A stretch of 32,428 nt of DNA, taken from the IMG/VR virus record IMGVR_UViG_3300042292_000230, positions 1 to 32,428 of that record; one strand, written 5' to 3'. Origin of the DNA: a virus. The number at the start of each line of letters is the position of its first letter. Position 1 is the stretch's first letter. A program made the position numbers and the translations under genes. Of the stretch, positions 21,295 through 28,672 are shown piece by piece. The notes below the pieces were generated by a model that worked only from the letters and a program-made list of their open reading frames with translations, was not told the origin of the DNA and made no database searches.

Positions 21295-21538
21295 GATATT
21301 TGTGCAATATGGTTTCTTTGGAGTTCTCAATGTCATATAACTGGAGTAGCAGTTCGTCTTGACTTTGTTTTATTTGCTTTATTTGCCCTTTGTTACTATT
21401 TATTAGGCTATCTAATTTGACGCTATTAGAGAGGGTATTGTCATTAGTCTGGTTGTTAGATATACAAACGCATAAAACGGCCACTAACAAGGCTATAATG
21501 ACGGCAAAGCCTATCTTAATTAGTTTTATCTGGGTCAT
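21164..21538 (-). CDS. i-spanin (Rz)-like protein
   Basis: The 124-residue protein has an N-terminal membrane helix (IGFAVIIALLVAVLCVCISN) and a periplasmic coiled coil (SLINSNKGQIKQIKQSQDEL and on), with a charged C terminus ending in PPAIKVD. That is the Rz plan. It lies after two holin candidates and the endolysin and overlaps the second spanin-like gene. It starts 23 bases inside the preceding gene. Membrane fusion in the last step of lysis is the expected role. Confidence 0.65.
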   Translation of the reverse strand: MTQIKLIKIGFAVIIALLVAVLCVCISNNQTNDNTLSNSVKLDSLINSNKGQIKQIKQSQDELLLQLYDIENSKETILHKYHEKVITIERRTIDNPKKFGDSLFDLLAKRDKDGYFNPPAIKVD

Positions 21539-21755
21539 TAGTTTTGTTTTTAGCGAATGCCTCTATAATTGTGCCTCCAAAAAGGCTTGCGCATAACAGA
21601 GCAAGAGTGTCATACATTGGTAACGGACATTGATATACGCTAAACATAGCAACGTAAGCAATAATAAGGAGGTTTATGGCAATGAGTATAGCCGTAACCC
21701 TCTTTGAACTGACGGCAGTCCCCTTGCTTATTAAGTCCTTGAACCAGTTTTTCAC
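21516..21755 (-). CDS. Putative holin, 79 aa, GTG start
   Basis: The start is GTG at 21755, overlapping the previous TGA as GTGA. The 79-residue protein has two membrane helices (AILIAINLLIIAYVAMFSVY and LALLCASLFGGTIIEAF) and an acidic, charged C terminus (KNKTNDPDKTN). Small size, two helices and position between endolysin and spanins fit a holin that permeabilises the inner membrane. The GTG start and the coupled stop may keep its level low relative to the 58-residue protein before it. Confidence 0.65.
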   Translation of the reverse strand: MKNWFKDLISKGTAVSSKRVTAILIAINLLIIAYVAMFSVYQCPLPMYDTLALLCASLFGGTIIEAFAKNKTNDPDKTN

Positions 21756-21928
21756 TTTCTATGTCTAAGCATTTTATAGATAGTAACAATGGAAGCTACT
21801 CCAGACAATAAAAGGCACGTTATTTTTAGTGCAAATTCAACGTCTAATAACCATGCTGGGACAGATAGCATAATACTGCTAATTGTACCCACTACTCCGT
21901 CTGCAACTTGTTGTTCGTGGTTACTCAT
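21752..21928 (-). CDS. Small holin-like membrane protein, 58 aa
   Basis: An ATG at 21928 overlaps the endolysin stop (TAATG) and the frame ends at 21752 overlapping the GTG of the next gene. The 58-residue product begins MSNHEQQVADGVVGTISSIM and has one or two hydrophobic segments (LSVPAWLLDVEFALKI, CLLLSGVASIVTIYKML) and a basic end (RHRK). A small holin or antiholin is likely. It is below many gene-finder length limits, so it may be missed in automatic annotation. Confidence 0.6.
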   Translation of the reverse strand: MSNHEQQVADGVVGTISSIMLSVPAWLLDVEFALKITCLLLSGVASIVTIYKMLRHRK

Positions 21929-22398
21929 TACTGCTTTAAGTATATAGTTCGACCCCCTTGCTTTGTGGCACGTAGTATTTGCTTTCGGTTATGAAGGCGG
22001 TTATAACTAACGTGCAACCAGTCTGGTTGTTTGTCATTACCAAACTCCCAGATTAACTGGTCAAACTCTAAATTGTCCTTAATGAACTTAAATAGTTCTG
22101 CGTTAGTTCCATTTCCAAACGTTGCGCAGTCAATATCTAAGGCTTCACCTTTCATGTGTTGGCTTGTTGGACTGCCACCTATCTTGGCATTCAATTTAGG
22201 TGAACGGAAACCAGAGTTAATACCTAATGGCCCTCCGACAAACTCTCTGCACTTATCAAAAACATGGGTACAAACCTCTTTTAAGTTGTCTTTTTGCTCA
22301 AAGTTAGGCTCGTTTACAATACCCAGTCTTAATGCGGTTGCACTTTTGGTTAGTTCTCCTAACGTAGCGTATTGACTAATTTTTTCTTTTGCGTTCAT
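21928..22398 (-). CDS. Endolysin, M15 D-Ala-D-Ala carboxypeptidase family
   Basis: The 156-residue protein carries the M15 signature SQHMKGEALDID with the zinc ligands H81 and D88, and the third ligand in WLHVSY (H129), with NSGFRSPKLN upstream. It cleaves peptide bonds in peptidoglycan stems and so acts as the phage lysin. There is no signal peptide, so a holin must let it out. Two holin-like genes follow immediately. Full length for a single-domain lysin of this type. Confidence 0.9.
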   Translation of the reverse strand: MNAKEKISQYATLGELTKSATALRLGIVNEPNFEQKDNLKEVCTHVFDKCREFVGGPLGINSGFRSPKLNAKIGGSPTSQHMKGEALDIDCATFGNGTNAELFKFIKDNLEFDQLIWEFGNDKQPDWLHVSYNRLHNRKQILRATKQGGRTIYLKQ

Positions 22399-22495
22399 TT
22401 TGTAATTTATTTTGTTCTGTCTTTTTGCGTTCTAAATAACTGGTAAACTTCTCCTCATATTTACGGAGCAATTCCATGTCCTTTTTACGAGCCAT
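22376..22495 (-). CDS. Small basic helical protein, 39 aa
   Basis: An ATG at 22495 sits 11 bases inside the end of the connector gene, and the frame stops at 22376, 23 bases inside the endolysin gene. The product MARKKDMELLRKYEEKFTSY plus a basic tail is a single charged helix. Coverage of an otherwise empty 86-base gap and overlaps at both ends support it. Function unknown. Confidence 0.5.
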   Translation of the reverse strand: MARKKDMELLRKYEEKFTSYLERKKTEQNKLQNERKRKN

Positions 22496-23078
22496 AAATA
22501 AAGAGTCTTATGCGGTCTAAATCAATATATCCTCTGCGTCCATTTCGGCCATTACTAAATGCGTAGTTATTACTCGGAAATATAGTAGGGTTTGACCAGA
22601 ACTGACCCTCTGTATTTGTCATAAACTCTGGAAAGAACTGCTGGTTTTGACAAATGTAATTTACTAACACTTTGCTATAATAAAGAGCCTTTTGTCTGGC
22701 TTCATTTCGGTAGTTAGTAAAGTCCTCTGTGCTTATTGACGTTGTACTTTCGCTGGTACGAATAACTAAACTTCCATTATCAGTTTTGATATACAAGTGC
22801 GGCAACATTTCATACATTGACCACCAACAAGTTGCCTTGCGCAAGTATTCGTCAAGTAAAGTCTTGTAATTGACATACGCTGGGTCACTAATATCCCCAG
22901 TCGAAATAAGGTCTTTGACTTTGTTAAACAAGTCTGTGCCAAGTATCTGTTGGACGTGTTCGTCTTGTGCAATATAGATGCTGGGGTACATGAGTAAAGG
23001 GTCAACGCTTCCATTGACATAGGTGTAACGCTTAATATAGTTTTCGTCAATAAATAGTATTTCCTCTGGTAGTGCCAT
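22485..23078 (-). CDS. Head-tail connector-like structural protein
   Basis: A 197-residue protein with helices and tyrosine-rich segments (MALPEEILFIDENYIKRYTY, YKTLLDEYLRKATCWWSMYE). The order portal, then this gene, then lysis, and the helical N-terminal half match neck or connector proteins in Bacteroidota phages. The C terminus is asparagine- and glycine-rich (NNYAFSNGRNGRRGY). It overlaps the Gp88-like gene by 32 bases. Adaptor protein that closes the portal is the inferred role. Confidence 0.6.
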   Translation of the reverse strand: MALPEEILFIDENYIKRYTYVNGSVDPLLMYPSIYIAQDEHVQQILGTDLFNKVKDLISTGDISDPAYVNYKTLLDEYLRKATCWWSMYEMLPHLYIKTDNGSLVIRTSESTTSISTEDFTNYRNEARQKALYYSKVLVNYICQNQQFFPEFMTNTEGQFWSNPTIFPSNNYAFSNGRNGRRGYIDLDRIRLFIYGS

Positions 23079-23673
23079 TTTTAGTGTTTTTCTGGTTGTT
23101 TAATAAGTAAAAGTTGACAAGAGGCTTTCTGGCTTCGTCGTCATTATAATCTACTGGCAAATCAATAGCTTGTTCTATTGAGTCAACGACAATAGTATGC
23201 TTTAAGTTGTACTCCTTAATCATGTCGTCAAACTTACCTCCATAACTGGCAGTTAATACGAGATTGTTTGGTATTTCTTGCAATCTTCTTACCCAGTAAA
23301 TGAGACTCTTTGTATATGCCCAAAATTCAACATTAGGATTGTCTCTACATATCTGCAACCACATGTCAAAATAAGACTGGGAGTAAAAGTCACCAGAGGC
23401 ATGAATACGAACTGCGGTGCATTTCTTTGGTAAAACTGGAATACCTCTTTGACGCACAAATTCAAAGTTTAACCAGCGGTGCTTTCTGACGGCTGGGAAA
23501 CGTTCGGCACTTGCCGCATAACATTTATAAGCACTACTCTGGTTGTCAAATTTTCCAGTTTCTCTATCGACCTTTACCAGACAATCCTTTGCAAACGGAC
23601 ACGAATAGCCAGTTGGTAAGTTCCACTCGTAAACAATGCCAGTATAATAGTTTGTCTTTTTAACAAATTTCAT
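23047..23673 (-). CDS. Gp88-like phage protein
   Basis: The 208-residue protein begins MKFVKKTNYYTGIVYEWNLP and has GYSCPFAKDC (C25, C31), YKCYAASAER (C51), then RIHASGDFYSQSYFDMW and EFWAYTKS. This cysteine pattern plus RxHxSGDFYS and YTKS is the plan of Gp88-like phage proteins known from mycobacteriophages and others. The function is unknown; the cysteines suggest metal or cluster binding. It sits two bases from the portal gene and overlaps the connector by 32 bases, so it is placed inside the head module, which is unusual for an enzyme-like protein. Confidence 0.7.
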   Translation of the reverse strand: MKFVKKTNYYTGIVYEWNLPTGYSCPFAKDCLVKVDRETGKFDNQSSAYKCYAASAERFPAVRKHRWLNFEFVRQRGIPVLPKKCTAVRIHASGDFYSQSYFDMWLQICRDNPNVEFWAYTKSLIYWVRRLQEIPNNLVLTASYGGKFDDMIKEYNLKHTIVVDSIEQAIDLPVDYNDDEARKPLVNFYLLNNQKNTKNGTTRGNTIY

Positions 23674-23675
23674 AG

Positions 23676-25385
23676 TTAGTTTTTTAGACTGCCTCTGCTG
23701 GGAGTGTTAATTGGTGCAATAGACTCTTTCCCTTGTTTACGAATTGTACTTGGCACTTTACCTTCAACTTCTACTTCGTTTGTCATTCCGTCATTAGGGA
23801 GGAACTTGCCGTTTTTACGCTTGCGCATATAAACCATGCGCTTCCAAAAATGATGGCAATAGACACCGCCTTTCCACTCCCAGATGCTATATGAATTTTC
23901 GCCAGTAGGTGCGAAGTCAGAGTTTACTCCGTCGTCACCCATTTCTATAATATCTTCATAGCGGAATAAAGCACCCCCACTTGACCAACGTACCATTTCT
24001 TTGCAAAAATCTCTGCTCTGGGTACTAACATTCTGGGAATAAGCGTAACGCACCTTATACAAACCTATGTCAGTAGAGGAACGTGGGTCTGGGTCAGCGT
24101 ATGAACGTGACGGCAAAGTATTCATGTACTCTCTTACTGCAAACTCTTCGTTGTGTGGGTCTGTCACCTCCGTTTCTGACACAAGCTCCCAGTCCTCCGA
24201 GTCAATGTATTCTGCCTTTGCCTCTAATCGACTTAACCAGTTATGTTGACATTCAGAGCTAAACTCTGGTGCGTCACCATTTTTTTTTTCAAAGGTTTCA
24301 ACACGCTTTGCAGCAATTTGTGCTGGGGCAGTCGTATCTTGAATAAGAGGTGTGTTAGGTATAATGGCCAAGTTAGATATAAGGCCACTAAAAGCATTAA
24401 CTATAATGCGCTGGTATGGTTGTATAACTTGACTATTAAAGATTTGCATAGCGACAATCATTTCGTCTTTGTTACTGCCTAAACCTCCAGAGTCTCTAAT
24501 ACCAAAAAGCAACGGAGACGTTACTCGGTGGCCAATCATGATTTGCTTTGAAGTCTCTTCGCTCAAAAACTGGTATTGCTTATCTGCATCTGTTAAAGGA
24601 AATGGAGTAATCTGCGGCACTCTGGTTGGGTCCTCGTCCCATGTCATAATGAACTTTCCAGAGTTGTTAGCACCACTTAGCATTTCCTCCCACTCACGCT
24701 TCATTGACTCTCTTCCTTGTCTATCTGGTACTCCGTTCAAAAAGTTAATAATGAATGACGGAAATAAGCCATTCAAAATGTTATTAACATGATATAAACC
24801 CATTTGATATGACAATTCAATATAATTCATTGCGCCAATATAATCTGGTTTAGCGTATTGAGTGCTTCCAGTTTTCATGACATGAGAATACACACATTGT
24901 CTGGGGTATTCCGCTGCGCATTTAGGGTCTGCAAAAGGAATGTAACATGGAGTGTTTTTTTCTTTGCGGTAATTGGCCCAGTCTTTACTATACCAGATGC
25001 CAGTAATTTCGTCCGTCTCCTTTTCATAAGCCAGACGGCATTGGTCAAAAGGCAAGTGGTTAATCTTAGCTATGGTCATTCCGTCCAATGCCCATATAAC
25101 CTCTGCCACGAATTGCCCTTGTAATTTTAAGTCAAGAGAGATGCCGTCAATAGCGTTGTCAAGAATAGAGTTTGTACCCTTTCCAGAAATCATAAACGCA
25201 ATACTATTGGTTAGCGCATTGTGAATAGGGCTGTTGTTATATAAACGAAGCAGTTGCAAAGGGTAATCATTTTGAGTTCCATAGTCAATCCAGCCTTTTG
25301 GGTTGTCCTTTTCGGTGCTCTCGGAGGGTATGTATTGCGATAGACTTAAAAAGTTTACTGCAGACTTGTCTTGTGGTGCTTCCAT
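23676..25385 (-). CDS. Portal protein with a C-terminal head-protein-like extension
   Basis: This 569-residue protein has a portal-like first two thirds (DNPKGWIDYGTQNDYPLQLL at the start, and SEETSKQIMIGHRVTSPLLF near 290). The last 150 or so residues (YAYSQNVSTQSRDFCKEMV, YSIWEWKGGVYCHHFWKRMV, KQGKESIAPINTPSRGS) look like the C-terminal domain of phage minor head (F-like) proteins. So two head functions seem fused. The protein forms the DNA entry ring and anchors the connector. It is preceded by the small structural gene two bases away. The charged loop DEDPTRVP lies in the middle. Confidence 0.85.
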   Translation of the reverse strand: MEAPQDKSAVNFLSLSQYIPSESTEKDNPKGWIDYGTQNDYPLQLLRLYNNSPIHNALTNSIAFMISGKGTNSILDNAIDGISLDLKLQGQFVAEVIWALDGMTIAKINHLPFDQCRLAYEKETDEITGIWYSKDWANYRKEKNTPCYIPFADPKCAAEYPRQCVYSHVMKTGSTQYAKPDYIGAMNYIELSYQMGLYHVNNILNGLFPSFIINFLNGVPDRQGRESMKREWEEMLSGANNSGKFIMTWDEDPTRVPQITPFPLTDADKQYQFLSEETSKQIMIGHRVTSPLLFGIRDSGGLGSNKDEMIVAMQIFNSQVIQPYQRIIVNAFSGLISNLAIIPNTPLIQDTTAPAQIAAKRVETFEKKNGDAPEFSSECQHNWLSRLEAKAEYIDSEDWELVSETEVTDPHNEEFAVREYMNTLPSRSYADPDPRSSTDIGLYKVRYAYSQNVSTQSRDFCKEMVRWSSGGALFRYEDIIEMGDDGVNSDFAPTGENSYSIWEWKGGVYCHHFWKRMVYMRKRKNGKFLPNDGMTNEVEVEGKVPSTIRKQGKESIAPINTPSRGSLKN

Positions 25386-25387
25386 GT

Positions 25388-25771
25388 TTAATAACCAGTA
25401 TAAATAATGTCAGTAGGAATGTCTTGCATATCTGGGTTGTAATAGATAATGTCACTACCTACTTCGCATGAACCTTGTTCAACCAGACCGACAACAACTG
25501 CGTCCTCTGGGTCTAAGTTAGTAGCACTATTTTGGCCATAAATGTAGTACGCATAGCGTCCATTTATAATCATTCCAGTTGCATCAATTTCTACTTTGGT
25601 GTAACGTTCGTTTTCGGTTATGACATTTAAGACTTGCTCAAAACTCTTGTGGCCAAGTTCACTTACCATAACCAGCAAGTAATTGGTGAATGCGGTACTG
25701 AAATAAGTGCGCCCTTCGTCAAGCGTTAAGTAGCGAAGTTGTGCTGGAGTGTTATTCTGTAAGTAAAGCAT
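25388..25771 (-). CDS. Small structural protein after the tail-tube-like gene, 127 aa
   Basis: The protein begins MLYLQNNTPAQLRYLTLDEG and contains ENERYTKVEIDATGMIINGR and SATNLDPEDAVVVGL, followed by YNPDMQDIPTDIIYTGY. I recall similar proteins with NERYT and TSTNLDP in Flavobacterium phage structural modules, where they are annotated as hypothetical. It follows a strong hairpin and precedes the portal gene by two bases. A neck or stabilising protein is possible. Confidence 0.65.
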   Translation of the reverse strand: MLYLQNNTPAQLRYLTLDEGRTYFSTAFTNYLLVMVSELGHKSFEQVLNVITENERYTKVEIDATGMIINGRYAYYIYGQNSATNLDPEDAVVVGLVEQGSCEVGSDIIYYNPDMQDIPTDIIYTGY

Positions 25772-25786
25772 TGTGCTAATATATAA

Positions 25787-25816
25787 AAAAAGGGAAAGCG
25801 CAAACCTTCCCTTTTT
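25787..25816 (-). terminator. Terminator hairpin after the tail-tube-like gene
   Basis: AAAAAGGGAA (25787-25796) pairs perfectly with TTCCCTTTTT (25807-25816) around a 10-base loop, ten base pairs with T-runs on both strands. It may act both ways. On the minus strand it would lower transcription from the highly expressed capsid and tail-tube genes into the portal gene. Confidence 0.75.
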
Positions 25817-25835
25817 AGTTTTGTGCTAAAATTGT

Positions 25836-26351
25836 TTATAAAGTGCTTGGAGCACCAGCGCAGAAATATGCACGTTTGTTACTCATGGCAACAATAGCGT
25901 TGGTATATCCGTTTAAGTCGCCAAGTTTTGTTCCAGTCGCACTCGTTGAAGTAGTAAAGTTTGCACTTCTTTCTAAGCCTACTAAAAACCAGTTGTTCAT
26001 TGCGTCAAGGACAAATACTGCTAATCTCATTTTAGCTGCCTCTTGTAACTCTTTGCGTTTCTCGGAGTCCAAAACGTGCATGTTGAAGTTAATTGTCTGG
26101 GTGTAGACAACCGTTCCATTGTCCTCATTTACGGCAATGGTCTCTTCAAAGTTAGCGGTTTGTGGAGGCAAGTTGTAAGTCTCTAAGTCACCAGCGGTAA
26201 GCGTTAAAGCAGTTACAATTTCGTCAGCATCTAAGGTGACTGCACCAACGCCATTAACGTTGTTCCAGTCTGTTAGAATAATGGTTTGAATTCCTCCGAC
26301 TCCTTTCTTGCAGTCGAGGTCAAATCCAGTGGTTAGCATGCAATCAGCCAT
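25836..26351 (-). CDS. Tail tube-like / major structural protein
   Basis: A 171-residue protein starting MADCMLTTGFDLDCKKGVGG, with beta-rich segments, VVYTQTINFNMHVLDSEKRK, AAKMRLAVFVLDAMNNWFLV, and ending KRAYFCAGAPSTL. Proteins starting with the CxxTxG..LDC pattern are the usual second abundant structural protein of Bacteroidota siphophages, most likely the tail tube. It lies between the capsid gene and a strong terminator, which fits high expression. The assignment is by position and general look. Confidence 0.65.
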   Translation of the reverse strand: MADCMLTTGFDLDCKKGVGGIQTIILTDWNNVNGVGAVTLDADEIVTALTLTAGDLETYNLPPQTANFEETIAVNEDNGTVVYTQTINFNMHVLDSEKRKELQEAAKMRLAVFVLDAMNNWFLVGLERSANFTTSTSATGTKLGDLNGYTNAIVAMSNKRAYFCAGAPSTL

Positions 26352-26372
26352 ATTTTTTTGTGTTTTGTCGAC

Positions 26373-26399
26373 AAAGAAAAGGGGTCTTTCACCTCCCCT
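26373..26399 (-). terminator. Weak hairpin after the capsid gene
   Basis: AGGGG (26380-26384) and CCCCT (26395-26399) can pair around a 10-base loop, followed on the minus strand by TTTTCTTT. Five base pairs is modest, so partial attenuation is more likely than full termination. Confidence 0.45.
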
Positions 26400-26417
26400 C
26401 CTCGATGTCTATGTTAA

Positions 26418-27311
26418 TTAGTCAAACCAGTAAACTGCAATCTCGTTTCCGAAACCATATTGTATTCCAGCAAAGAATTGTGCTTTGAAGCGAACGTTGT
26501 TCTCTGCGAATTGACCCATGTCAACAACTTGTACTTCGTTCCAGTTAGAAAGCAAATTCGTTCCGAACCATAGGTTGCTCTTCTGTGCAAACACCATAGA
26601 GTTAGCTGGCATACCAGCACATTCTACAATGTCGTACTGGCCATTCCATGTCATTTTCACGCTTTCACCTTGATATAGGTAGTAACCAGCGCCAAGTCCT
26701 AAGATAGCATTTCTGTATGACTCTGCCACGTCGCTTGACATATAGATAAGTGGTTTCTCATTCGCACGACGTACTGCCAATGGAAGAGTAGTTACTAACA
26801 ATTTAAGTTTGTCAATAACGTTACCCTCTGTAATTGCAACTGGTGTCGGTACGAAGTTTACACTTGCATCAGCACTAAACAATGTCAAAAAGCCGTCGTA
26901 TGAAGTAGCGGAAGAAACTCCAGTCCATATCATTTGCTCGTTGGTTTGACCCATGTTACCCAAAATAGCTGCAACAATATAGTCTGACAATGAAGTGTGA
27001 AGTTGTCCGTTCTGCTCCGACTTTGCCTCCCAGTCCTCTAAAAAGTCAAGTTTGCAAATCTCCAAAGCAATTTCATACTTTGCAATATCTAACCAACGCT
27101 CCGACAAAGTAACTTCGCCAGTTGGTGACCATGAACAAGTTGGTGCGTTGAAACCAGTATTGAAAATACCTTTGCGCACTACTTGGCGCCATTCGATATT
27201 CTCTTTTAAGGTAACGTTTTGTAGGGTGTCATTCGCTAGGAATGCAGCCTTAATGTATCCTCCAGCTACTTTACCAGCATATGAAGAGTTGACTGTTAAA
27301 TCTGTTGCCAT
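26418..27311 (-). CDS. Major capsid protein, HK97-type
   Basis: The 297-residue protein begins MATDLTVNSSYAGKVAGGYI and has the beta-rich, indel-tolerant look of a HK97-fold capsid (KLLVTTLPLAVRRANEKPLI, MSSDVAESYRNAILG, QYDIVECAGMPANSMVFAQK). The C-terminal NNVRFKAQFFAGIQYGFGNE is typical of capsids in these phages. It follows protease and scaffold genes, which is the classic order. No N-terminal delta domain is evident; the scaffold is separate. It builds the icosahedral shell and should be the most abundant virion protein. Confidence 0.85.
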   Translation of the reverse strand: MATDLTVNSSYAGKVAGGYIKAAFLANDTLQNVTLKENIEWRQVVRKGIFNTGFNAPTCSWSPTGEVTLSERWLDIAKYEIALEICKLDFLEDWEAKSEQNGQLHTSLSDYIVAAILGNMGQTNEQMIWTGVSSATSYDGFLTLFSADASVNFVPTPVAITEGNVIDKLKLLVTTLPLAVRRANEKPLIYMSSDVAESYRNAILGLGAGYYLYQGESVKMTWNGQYDIVECAGMPANSMVFAQKSNLWFGTNLLSNWNEVQVVDMGQFAENNVRFKAQFFAGIQYGFGNEIAVYWFD

Positions 27312-27336
27312 TTTTTCTTATTTATTGTTGTTGTTT

Positions 27337-27912
27337 TTATTTTTGTGCGTATTTACTCATATTAAACGCAACCTTTTCCTCATAAGACATTTTGTGAAAT
27401 GGCTTAGATGCTGGAGCGTTTTTTCCAAAGGCAACTGCGTTCTTATCCTTAACAGAATTGATTGCTGGTTGCTTAGATAGTTTAGTCACCTCGGTTGACA
27501 ATGAAGTGTTTTTGTCTTTTAGAGCCTTAATCTCTGCCTCCAAACCTTCAATGTGCTTCTGCAATACTTTCATATCTGCAGTCATTTCTGCTTCGGCTGG
27601 AGCGTCTGGAGTTTCTGTGTCAGACGTTTCTTCTGCCGCACTTGAAATCTCTGCTACTACTCCAGACATAACATTTAGTATTCCTCCGTCTGCCAATTCG
27701 TATTCTCCGTCTGGAAGAGGAACGTTGTTACCTTCTGCATCCTTAATGAAAGCACGAACTCCTACTGCCCAAGTGTCCGAGTCAGTAAAAATAGAACTTC
27801 CGTCTGCTAAGATGCCTTCGGCCATTAGTTGTGTCTCTGTTTTCTCTTCCGAGACTTCCAGATTGACATTGTATTTCTTAAAAATACTTTTGATGTCGTT
27901 TATTACTGACAT
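27337..27912 (-). CDS. Scaffolding protein
   Basis: A 191-residue acidic protein. Residues 1-90 have a beta-rich part (EYELADGGILNVMSG), then a run of Glu, Ala, Thr and Pro (ETPDAPAEAEM), then a coiled coil (MKVLQKHIEGLEAEIKALKD) and a basic C terminus. The order protease, scaffold, capsid and the coiled coil plus basic tail fit a scaffolding protein that guides capsid assembly and is cleaved by the protease. It is separated from the protease gene by a 154-base gap with a possible small RNA on the other strand. Confidence 0.75.
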   Translation of the reverse strand: MSVINDIKSIFKKYNVNLEVSEEKTETQLMAEGILADGSSIFTDSDTWAVGVRAFIKDAEGNNVPLPDGEYELADGGILNVMSGVVAEISSAAEETSDTETPDAPAEAEMTADMKVLQKHIEGLEAEIKALKDKNTSLSTEVTKLSKQPAINSVKDKNAVAFGKNAPASKPFHKMSYEEKVAFNMSKYAQK

Positions 27913-27966
27913 AAATAGATTGTTTTAGTTATGAGTTAATTGTATATGGCAAAAATGCACCATTTG

Positions 27967-28000
27967 TTTGCTTATTCCAAAAATAAATATGCTATCTTTG
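27967..28000 (+). promoter_or_regulatory. Possible plus-strand promoter in the late region
   Basis: TTTG at 27967-27970 and a perfect TATCTTTG at 27993-28000, 22 bases apart, two more than in the other promoters. It points against the surrounding late genes, toward a terminator 36 bases further. Confidence 0.4.
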
Positions 28001-28006
28001 ACGCTC

Positions 28007-28061
28007 CTATTCATTTTTATTGGTCATAAACAATTAAGGAGGTAAACGTACCTCCTTTTTT
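28007..28061 (+). ncRNA. Candidate 55-nt antisense small RNA
   Basis: A -7 box at 27993-28000 and a nine-pair terminator at 28036-28061 frame a transcript of about 55 bases that encodes no protein. It lies between the scaffold and protease genes on the opposite strand and would be complementary to their shared leader or junction in late mRNA. Alternatively the hairpin just stops stray antisense transcription. Confidence 0.35.
28036..28061 (+). terminator. Plus-strand intrinsic terminator
   Basis: AAGGAGGTA (28036-28044) pairs perfectly with TACCTCCTT (28049-28057) around AACG, followed by a T run. The AGGAGGT looks like a Shine-Dalgarno sequence but is the stem. On the minus strand the hairpin is followed by TTAATTG, a weaker terminator. 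Confidence 0.75.
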
Positions 28062-28066
28062 GTGTC

Positions 28067-28672
28067 TTATAATGAACTCGAATGCTCCTTTATAAGCACC
28101 TCTATTTCCTCCAGCATTAACTTAGTCTGGGTACTAAGATATTGTTCGTCTAATGCGTCAAATTCGCCCTCTATACTGAAACCAAAGACATCATTCTCTT
28201 CGACCTTAGCCCAAATGTCGTCATTTGAAACGTACATGCCACCGAACCATGTACCAACTGGAAGCGAAAAGCCAAAGTTCATGCTCTTGTCGTGGTCGCC
28301 TTCTATAAGCCAAGTTTCAACAAGGCTAACTCCGTCAATCTTTGACTCATGTTCATACGTCGCATTGTGTTGGCGGTTGTTCATGATATAGTTGTACGCT
28401 ATTTTGCGTATGGTCTCCTTTGTGAACTTGACATAATACTCTTCGTTGGTCTTTGGGTGCACTCTAAAAATGAACTGGTCTGGAATAAGTAGTGCTCCAT
28501 AAAGCATTCGTCTCTTTGACTCTTGCTCTTCGAACTTTACATAGTTCTTTTTATGGTCATTTAGCGCAATAAAGTTGACACCTATTGCTGGGTTTTCAAC
28601 AAGCGAAATGGCGAACACTCCGCTGCCCTCTTCGTTAATGTCATAGGTAATGACTTTTACTTTGTCTCTCAT
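28067..28672 (-). CDS. Prohead protease, XkdF-like (peptidase S78 family 2)
   Basis: The 201-residue protein contains YGALLIPDQFIFR, VKFTKETIRKIAYNYI, NATYEHESKIDGVSLVETWL and GTWFGGMYVSNDDIWAKVEE, the pattern of XkdF-like prohead proteases of family S78. The histidine in NATYEHE is a likely catalytic residue. It cleaves scaffold and capsid during maturation. It comes directly after the tape measure gene (4-base overlap) and before scaffold and capsid. That tail-before-head order is less common than head first. Confidence 0.8.
   Translation of the reverse strand: MRDKVKVITYDINEEGSGVFAISLVENPAIGVNFIALNDHKKNYVKFEEQESKRRMLYGALLIPDQFIFRVHPKTNEEYYVKFTKETIRKIAYNYIMNNRQHNATYEHESKIDGVSLVETWLIEGDHDKSMNFGFSLPVGTWFGGMYVSNDDIWAKVEENDVFGFSIEGEFDALDEQYLSTQTKLMLEEIEVLIKEHSSSL

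Noticed and set aside
21295-21336. Longer start of the spanin-like protein
   Set aside because: The extra residues precede a normal signal-like helix starting MRKSLLL, so the inner ATG is preferred.
28036-28044. AGGAGGT as a Shine-Dalgarno sequence for a plus-strand gene
   Set aside because: It is the left arm of a perfect terminator hairpin and no suitable start follows. Other genes in this genome do not use Shine-Dalgarno sites.
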